A DNA stretch of 64,000 bases from the NCBI GenBank assembly GCA_964461115.1, contig CAYWSX010000006.1, forward strand, positions 1 through 64,000, given 5' to 3'. Positions 59,099 through 64,000 of this stretch are shown one piece after another. The notes under the pieces were generated by a model, which saw only the letters and a program-made list of their open reading frames with translations, did no database searches and was not told the origin of the DNA. A program made the translations under genes and the position numbers. Numbering within the stretch: the stretch's first letter is position 1; every line of letters begins with the position of its first letter. This stretch comes from RGIG2134 sp964461115 (GTDB lineage Bacteria; Cyanobacteriota; Vampirovibrionia; Gastranaerophilales; Gastranaerophilaceae).

Positions 59099-61003
59099 AT
59101 GAGCTGCATTTTGGAAACTTGTCCGACCGAAAATAAAAAATATAAAAAAATTGTTCAAGAAGCACTAAAAACGTTGGGTAAAAAGAATTTGGCCTTAATT
59201 GTTCACGGCAGCAGTTTTCCTTCAAACGCGGGTAAAAATACCGGTTTCGGCACCCCTAATTCTGAAGCGGGAAAACGTGTAATTGATTTTGCTGAAGGTA
59301 TTTTCAACGCTATTCAGCTCGGACCTCAAGGTAAAACAAAAGGTATCGACTCATCACCATATACAGGTACTATTTTTTCTTCGAATCCTTTGTTTATTGA
59401 CCTTGAACAGCTCACAACAAAGGACTGGGATTGTATTTTAAGCGAAGAAACATACAAAAAAATCTGTGAAAACAATCCCAATAAAGACACAAACAAAACA
59501 GCCTATTCTTATATTTTCAAAGAGCAGGAAGAGGCTTTAAAAGAGGCATTTTCAAGCTTTAAAAAGTCTAAAAAATTCCAAAAAGATTTTGAAAAGTTTA
59601 AAAAAGAAAACGCATTTTGGCTTGAAAAAGATGCTCTTTATGAAGCGCTCATCATTGAGCACGATAACGATTATTATCCAATGTGGAAGTCTGATATGGA
59701 CAAACGTCTTTTCAACCCGTTAAATGAAGAGGAAAAAACAGCTTTTGCAAAAAGAATTGTTGAATTAAAAGAAAAATATCAGAGCGTCATTGAATTTTAC
59801 GATTTTTGTCAGTTTGTTGCGTTTGAACAAAACGAAAAAACCCGCAAATATGCTCAAAAACACGATATTAAAATGATTGCAGACAGACAGGTTGCTTTCT
59901 CTGATCGTGATGCGTGGGCTTATCAGGCATATTTCCTTGACGGTTGGTGTCTCGGATGTCCGCCTGATTATTTCTCGGAAGATGGTCAGGCGTGGGGTTT
60001 CCCTGTTATGAATCCTGAGAGAATGTTTAATGAAGACGGTTCTTTGGGCGAAGGCGGGGAGCTAATGAAAAAGCTCTACAAAAAAATGTTTACAGAAAAC
60101 CCCGGCGGTGTGAGAATCGACCACATTGTAGGTCTTATCGACCCTTGGGTATATGTTAAAGGTCACAAGCCGAAAATTGAAGAAGGTGCAGGCAGACTGT
60201 ATTCATCACCTGAACATCCTTACTTGTCTAGGTTTGCGATTGCGACTATGGACGACTTGAACATGGAAATCGGTGCTGATAAAGAAAAAAGAATTAAATC
60301 ACTTACAAAAGAACAAATTAAAAAATATGGCGCGTTGGTAGAAAAAATTGTTATCGGTGCGGCTAAAGAATGCGGCTTGGACAAAGACGCAATCGTTTGT
60401 GAGGATTTAGGAACACTGACATATCCCGTTGAAAACGTTATGATTGAATACAAACTCCAAGGCATGAGGCTTACACAGTTTGTTGTTGCGGAAGAGCCTG
60501 AGCACCCTTACAGAGGTTCAAATATTGAAGAAAGAACTTGGGTAATGGTCGGAACACACGACAACGAGCCGATTGCACTTTGGGCGAAAAATATTGTTAA
60601 CACCCCTGAGAGCTATCCGCATGCGAAAAACCTTGCGGAAGACTTCTTTGCAGAGGCGGATGAGCATACTAAAAACGATACTATCGTAAGGCTCACAACA
60701 GATGCGGACTTCTTGACGCAGACGAAATTAGTTGAGTTATTTGCCTCAAAATCGGCTAACGTACAAATTTTCTTTACAGATTTACTTGGAATCATGGATG
60801 TTTACAATAGGCCGGGTACGTCGGGTGACAAAAATTGGTCTTTGAGAATGCCTGATAATTTTGAAGAATATTATTGCGAACAGCTTAAAAAAGGCAAAGG
60901 ATTGAACCTGCCGTTGATATTGAAACTGGCAATTGAGGCGAGAGGCTCCGAGTTTGCTGAAAAACACGGGAAACTTATCAAAGAACTTGAAGAACTTTTA
61001 TAA
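59099..61003 (+). CDS. malQ: 4-alpha-glucanotransferase (GH77, amylomaltase-like) MalQ
   Basis: Moves alpha-1,4-glucan segments between maltodextrins in the cytoplasm. GH77 landmarks are SPYTGTIFSSNPLFIDLEQL, the nucleophile region GVRIDHIVGL, the acid/base region VCEDLGTLTYPVENVM, GMRLTQF, and VGTHDNEPIALW. The N-terminus is longer than in the simplest amylomaltases and holds an extra helical insert (residues about 120-250). AGGAGC precedes the ATG. It implies use of glycogen or host-derived maltodextrins. Confidence 0.93.
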   Translation: MSCILETCPTENKKYKKIVQEALKTLGKKNLALIVHGSSFPSNAGKNTGFGTPNSEAGKRVIDFAEGIFNAIQLGPQGKTKGIDSSPYTGTIFSSNPLFIDLEQLTTKDWDCILSEETYKKICENNPNKDTNKTAYSYIFKEQEEALKEAFSSFKKSKKFQKDFEKFKKENAFWLEKDALYEALIIEHDNDYYPMWKSDMDKRLFNPLNEEEKTAFAKRIVELKEKYQSVIEFYDFCQFVAFEQNEKTRKYAQKHDIKMIADRQVAFSDRDAWAYQAYFLDGWCLGCPPDYFSEDGQAWGFPVMNPERMFNEDGSLGEGGELMKKLYKKMFTENPGGVRIDHIVGLIDPWVYVKGHKPKIEEGAGRLYSSPEHPYLSRFAIATMDDLNMEIGADKEKRIKSLTKEQIKKYGALVEKIVIGAAKECGLDKDAIVCEDLGTLTYPVENVMIEYKLQGMRLTQFVVAEEPEHPYRGSNIEERTWVMVGTHDNEPIALWAKNIVNTPESYPHAKNLAEDFFAEADEHTKNDTIVRLTTDADFLTQTKLVELFASKSANVQIFFTDLLGIMDVYNRPGTSGDKNWSLRMPDNFEEYYCEQLKKGKGLNLPLILKLAIEARGSEFAEKHGKLIKELEELL

Positions 61004-61006
61004 AAC

Positions 61007-61034
61007 AAAAAGCGGGATTAAATCCCGCTTTTTT
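61007..61034. terminator. Bidirectional terminator
   Basis: AAAAAGCGGGATT/AATCCCGCTTTTT stem between malQ and the convergent activase-like gene. Confidence 0.9.
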
Positions 61035-61038
61035 ATTA

Positions 61039-62199
61039 TTAAACTTTAGCTTTTTCTTTTGAATGTCTTTTTGCTTGGCGTTCGGTCTCTTTTTTACGCT
61101 TTTTACGGCGCATAAGGTCGACAAATGCTTCAAGACGGGTTAGGTATCCGGCTTTACCTGTTTGTTCGTCCATAATCAGCGTTAAAATCGGGATTTCGCA
61201 CTCTTCACGCATTGAAGGGAAGATGTTTTGCGAAATAATTTCAGGCATGCATGTGAACGGGCTTATGTGGATAATTCCGTCCTTGCCTTGCTTGTTCGCA
61301 AACATTACATCAGAAACACACTCAAGAGCGTCGCCGCCGATATCGCGTCTCAAATAAGGTTTCGCCAGCCTGAAAGAGCGTTCCAGGTGAGTTTCCCCCT
61401 TTTTAAATGCTTTAGGAATAATAGCGTCTTTTAAGAAGCTTGAAATTGTCAGCGTACGACGAGTTTGAACCCCCATTTTGCCGAGTTCGCGCTCGATATT
61501 TTGGTTTGAGAAGTAATCTAATACCAAGAAGATTTCACCCGTTAAATCTACGTACAAAACATCTCGGTTGTTTTCGATTTTTGTTTTGCGGATTTCTTCA
61601 ATGGCTTTCTTTTTAGCTTTTGCCAGTGCACGCGTGCTGTTTGCTTCATCTACGATTTTTAGTGCTCTGTTAAATGCTCTTTCTGCAGAACCTGCAACGA
61701 CTTCACGTGCACGATAATATGAAAGCGCTTTTTCAAGTCTGTCTAATACAAAAACTTTGCGTACGGCAATATTTATAGCCTTTATGATAGGAATAGGATT
61801 TTTTACCCCTGACAGTTCGGTTAAAAAATTGTACATACCTTTGAAACCGTCATAAAGTTGAAGTTCGATATAATTTGCTTCGTACCCCAAGTCTGCAAGT
61901 GCGTGTTTGATACTGCTTCCGTATTCTCCCAGTCTGCAAATTCCCGGCGATGTAATCATAGCAACGTAATCCGCTCCGCCTTCTATGGCCTCCACGAAAT
62001 TACCTAAGATGAGTTTATAGGGCAGACAAATAGCTTCCGGGCTGTTTTTTGTGCCCAAAGAAAGAGTTTTCTTGCTGGTATACGGAGGAACAAAAGGCTC
62101 CACCCCGATTTTTCTAAGTGCAGCAGACCAAACTATTGAAATTGTTCCCATATGTGGGAATGCAACTTTAATTTTTTGTTTTTCTTGTTTTTCGGCCAT
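61039..62199 (-). CDS. 2-hydroxyacyl-CoA dehydratase activator-associated family protein (DUF2229/COG3580-like)
   Basis: I recognise the family-level pattern of DUF2229/COG3580 proteins: VAFPHMGTISIVWSAALRKIG at the N-terminus, CLPYKLILGNFVEA (a Cys), SPGICRLGEYG (a Cys), and FTCMPEIISQNIFP and MDEQTGKAGYLTRLEAFVDLM at the C-terminus. Members of this group resemble components of 2-hydroxyacyl-CoA dehydratase systems and some may bind an iron-sulphur cluster. No dehydratase or activase is adjacent. The tail is very basic. I chose ATG 62199 over a TTG six bases upstream. It is the second gene of a unit with the winged-helix protein. Confidence 0.8.
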   Translation of the reverse strand: MAEKQEKQKIKVAFPHMGTISIVWSAALRKIGVEPFVPPYTSKKTLSLGTKNSPEAICLPYKLILGNFVEAIEGGADYVAMITSPGICRLGEYGSSIKHALADLGYEANYIELQLYDGFKGMYNFLTELSGVKNPIPIIKAINIAVRKVFVLDRLEKALSYYRAREVVAGSAERAFNRALKIVDEANSTRALAKAKKKAIEEIRKTKIENNRDVLYVDLTGEIFLVLDYFSNQNIERELGKMGVQTRRTLTISSFLKDAIIPKAFKKGETHLERSFRLAKPYLRRDIGGDALECVSDVMFANKQGKDGIIHISPFTCMPEIISQNIFPSMREECEIPILTLIMDEQTGKAGYLTRLEAFVDLMRRKKRKKETERQAKRHSKEKAKV

Positions 62200-62214
62200 A
62201 ACCAACTCTATAAA

Positions 62215-62856
62215 TTACTGAACTCTCAAAACATATCCGCCGTTATCTGCGTTTTCAAGCGCATCTTCAGCGATTTTGTTTCGAAGGTTTTTAATGTATT
62301 TGTAGACATAATCTCTTGGTAAATCAAGCAATTGAGCTAAGTCTTTCGCATAAACAATAGAATTTTTGTTAGCCAAGAAGTGGTTAAATACCATTTGTTC
62401 GCGGTCTGTTAAAGGTTTCTTGAAAGATACAGAAGCCCCGTCAACGGTTGCCGTTACTTCGATTTTGACTTCTTTTTTAGCTGTTTTTTCTGCTTTAAGA
62501 GGTTTTTTAGGTGCAACCTCTTTTTCTTTTCTTACAGCCGTTTCAATCTTAACTTCTTCCTTAATTATTGCAGGTTTTTCAATTTTTAATTCGGGTTTGA
62601 AGTCAATTTTAGCATTAGTAATTTCTTTTTCTCTTGAAAATGCTTTTTGAGCAATTGTATTAATTTTTTCAGTTCTTACTTTGTAAGTTTCTTTCACGAG
62701 TACAGGTTCTTTTTCAAGAACGATGTCTACTATATCTCTTGTTTCTTTTTCTTCGTTAATAACTTTCCCAAGTCTGGCAGCAAAATCCTCTAAAGTGATT
62801 TTTTCTAATGAGCTTCTCCATTGTCTGACTTCTTCTTTGCTCAAGTATTCTGACAT
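62215..62856 (-). CDS. Winged-helix (OmpR/PhoB C-terminal-like) protein with acidic/basic linker
   Basis: The N-terminal 50 residues are helical (MSEYLSKEEVRQWRSSLEKI). A long Lys/Glu/Val-rich low-complexity linker follows (about 60-140). The C-terminal 65 residues look like a winged helix with the Trans_reg_C-type ending YVYKYIKNLRNKI...NGGYVLRV. There is no receiver domain. AAGGAGATT precedes the ATG. It lies 15 bp upstream of the activase-like gene and is probably co-transcribed. DNA binding is inferred. Confidence 0.72.
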   Translation of the reverse strand: MSEYLSKEEVRQWRSSLEKITLEDFAARLGKVINEEKETRDIVDIVLEKEPVLVKETYKVRTEKINTIAQKAFSREKEITNAKIDFKPELKIEKPAIIKEEVKIETAVRKEKEVAPKKPLKAEKTAKKEVKIEVTATVDGASVSFKKPLTDREQMVFNHFLANKNSIVYAKDLAQLLDLPRDYVYKYIKNLRNKIAEDALENADNGGYVLRVQ

Positions 62857-63006
62857 TTTCAATCTCCTTGACTAAAATTTCCAACCCCTGTTTGGTGTGG
62901 GTTTCCTTATTCCGACAACTGTAAATTTATTGTCTTTATTAGAATTTAGCATAAATTTTGCATTAAATCTCAAAATATTTAGCAATTTAAACAAAATTTC
63001 AAAAAG

Positions 63007-63053
63007 GTTTACAAAACCCGATTAGTGCTTGACTAAATCAAATCTTTGTAAAC
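63007..63053. repeat. Long stem-loop
   Basis: GTTTACAAA (63007-63015) pairs with TTTGTAAAC (63045-63053). The stem continues inside with GATTAGT (63020-63026) against ACTAAATC (63032-63039) with a bulge. No T run follows on either strand, so it is not a typical terminator. Confidence 0.6.
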
Positions 63054-63291
63054 GGATTTTAGGGGGTGATACTTTTTCATTATTAACTCTTTTTTGAAAT
63101 TTTGCATAATTTTTACAAAACTTAAAAAATACCAAAAAGCATGTAAAAGCATGCATGGTGCATGTTTTCATGGCGCGGGAAGTTCTAAATCATGCAATGA
63201 TAAGGGATTATGTCCTCGGCTTCTGTCAAAACCCTCTGGTAGCAAGGCTTATCTCTTTGTGTCTATTTCGTAATATTTCTTCATGTTGCTA

Positions 63292-63319
63292 TTGTAATTG
63301 AAGTCTTTGCCGTTATAAT
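63292..63319 (+). promoter_or_regulatory. Promoter of the small Cys-rich protein gene
   Basis: TTGTAA (63292-63297), a 16-bp spacer and a perfect TATAAT (63314-63319) predict a start near 63326, giving a leader of about 110 nt before the GTG at 63437. Confidence 0.6.
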
Positions 63320-63436
63320 TAAATTAAAGCCGTGTTGCGATTGATTATTCGAGGCATGGTTCGGGGAGACATATTAATAATAGGGATTTGTAGACTTTGT
63401 CTATTTTTCAAAAATTAATTTGGGAGGTTATATAAA

Positions 63437-63655
63437 GTGTTAAGAAGCAGAGATATGGGGAGAGCCGTCGCTGTTCGAAGATGGACGAATACAGCGTTAG
63501 AGTGCTACAAAAGAGGCTGTGTTTGTGAAAGTTGTTTTTATGCTGATTTCTTTAACGGAAGTTCTCAAAAATGTCAGATGAAAGCATCAGTTTTGGAGCT
63601 TGTAAGAGTTTTAGGCAAGCCTGATATTGAACTTCAGCAATTAATAACTGATTAA
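63437..63655 (+). CDS. Small Cys-rich protein, 72 residues
   Basis: A GTG start follows GGGAGG at good spacing. The sequence holds RRWTNTALECYKRGCVCESCFY, then SSQKCQMKASVLELVRVLGKP. Cysteines are arranged C-x4-C-x-C-x2-C with a fifth about 16 residues later, which is suitable for zinc or an iron-sulphur cluster. The second half is a helical segment. No signal peptide. The gene has its own promoter and a long leader. Function unknown. A small nucleic-acid-binding or metal-binding regulator is the most economical guess. Confidence 0.7.
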   Translation: MLRSRDMGRAVAVRRWTNTALECYKRGCVCESCFYADFFNGSSQKCQMKASVLELVRVLGKPDIELQQLITD

Positions 63656-63656
63656 T

Positions 63657-64000
63657 TTATAATTTATCAAAACTTGAACGTTTTATCAGCTTTGCAGTGT
63701 TAATCAATGATACTTCTTCGATTTTGAATAAATCGGGGGTGATTGAAGCATTATTGTTAACTATACGGATATATTCAGCGGCAGAAATGCCGTCTTTATA
63801 ATTTTCTGCACATTCTATATCAAAATCAAAATATTGCTCTTTGGAATTTACATCATTACTTGTGCAGGTGATGTCAACCCAGCGGGTGTTGTCGGTTTTA
63901 TCATTTAACCCGATAAAAAGTTTGTATTCTGCCGTGTCGGCGCCTTCGACTACCTTGATTTCCGCCCCTTCCTTGGGCGTTATTATGAAGGGCGCCTTGA
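63657..64000 (-). CDS. C-terminal part of an unknown protein (5' end outside window)
   Basis: A minus-strand frame runs from the window edge to a TAA at 63659-63657, giving 113 visible residues. They look like beta-rich modules (AEYKLFIGLNDKTDNTRWVDITC; YFDFDIECAENYKD; AAEYIRIVNNNASITPDLFKIEEVSLI) with two Cys. The codon use is normal for the window. Its stop codon is one base from that of the convergent Cys-rich protein gene. The rest of the gene, and any signal peptide, lies beyond position 64000. Family unknown. Confidence 0.6.
   Translation of the reverse strand, partial: KAPFIITPKEGAEIKVVEGADTAEYKLFIGLNDKTDNTRWVDITCTSNDVNSKEQYFDFDIECAENYKDGISAAEYIRIVNNNASITPDLFKIEEVSLINTAKLIKRSSFDKL

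Larger units (their letters stand above)
62857..63436. other. 580-bp gene-free region: hairpin, inverted repeats, promoter and long leader
   Basis: Nothing here encodes a protein I would support. It holds a strong stem-loop at 63007-63053, a GCATG-rich stretch at about 63139-63172 that can fold back on itself, a promoter at 63292-63319, and the roughly 110-nt leader of the small Cys-rich protein gene. The 63140-63290 part could be a structured RNA, but it matches no class I know by eye. Confidence 0.5.

Overview
The window is a 64-kb AT-rich stretch of chromosome with densely packed genes on both strands. It has no rRNA, tRNA, CRISPR array, insertion sequence or integrase that I can see. The gene content points to a diderm, non-photosynthetic relative of the Cyanobacteria, most likely Gastranaerophilales/Melainabacteria (Vampirovibrionia). 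That placement is inference. It rests on meso-DAP-type MurE, a GT9 heptosyltransferase-like gene, type IV prepilins with long conserved N-termini (GFTLAEV..., AFSVAEAM...), a RicT/PSP1 protein, and many lineage-style hypothetical proteins without Pfam-like signatures.

Layout. 0-2.2 kb: the tail of an unknown gene, then a GT2 glycosyltransferase and a YdjC-type deacetylase, divergently transcribed. 2.2-7.0 kb: a fragment of the division/cell-wall cluster (rsmH, ftsL-like, ftsI, murE). 7.0-9.7 kb: an 18-residue-repeat beta-solenoid protein and a GT9 transferase. 9.7-16.1 kb: three prepilin-like genes whose C-termini resemble phage tail fibres. Two of them carry a 10-11 bp poly-G tract at the start of the reading frame. 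They are interspersed with metK, two tandem thymidylate-kinase paralogues and an HD phosphohydrolase. 16.2-25 kb: a family-4 uracil-DNA glycosylase, a 2430-residue coiled-coil protein and a secreted phosphoesterase. 25-33.3 kb: the type II fatty-acid synthesis genes (fabF, acpP, fabG, fabD, fabH, plsX, rpmF, yceD) on the minus strand, split into three blocks by small plus-strand genes. 33.4-44.4 kb: a NrtR-like regulator, a lytic transglycosylase, a three-repeat unknown protein, a degenerate receiver/GGDEF protein, an isochorismatase-family hydrolase, bioA, trkA-trkH, a nitroreductase and a secreted VWA protein. 44.6-48 kb: an 1131-residue mosaic protein sharing the 18-residue solenoid. 48-56.9 kb: proS, an intergenic dispersed-repeat region, a type IV prepilin, tcdA, folK, a flavoprotein, two paralogous unknown proteins, mnmA and aroA. 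57-64 kb: a candidate small RNA, an unknown gene with ricT, malQ, a winged-helix protein with an activase-like protein, a Cys-rich small protein, and the 3' end of another unknown gene.

Most interesting signal. The two poly-G prepilin/tail-fibre fusions have the hallmarks of phase-variable surface proteins. Each has its own sigma70-like promoter, a ribosome-binding site, a start codon 25-40 bp before a homopolymeric G tract, and a 26-bp block after the tract that is identical between the genes and contains an inverted repeat. With 10 G (15187-16107) the frame is open. With 11 G (9787-10534) it is closed, and removing one G restores a leader matching that of the other copy. Other points of interest are the giant coiled-coil protein, the shared 18-residue solenoid module, the leaderless-looking TATAAT-N6-ATG starts, and the candidate sRNA at 57.05-57.2 kb.
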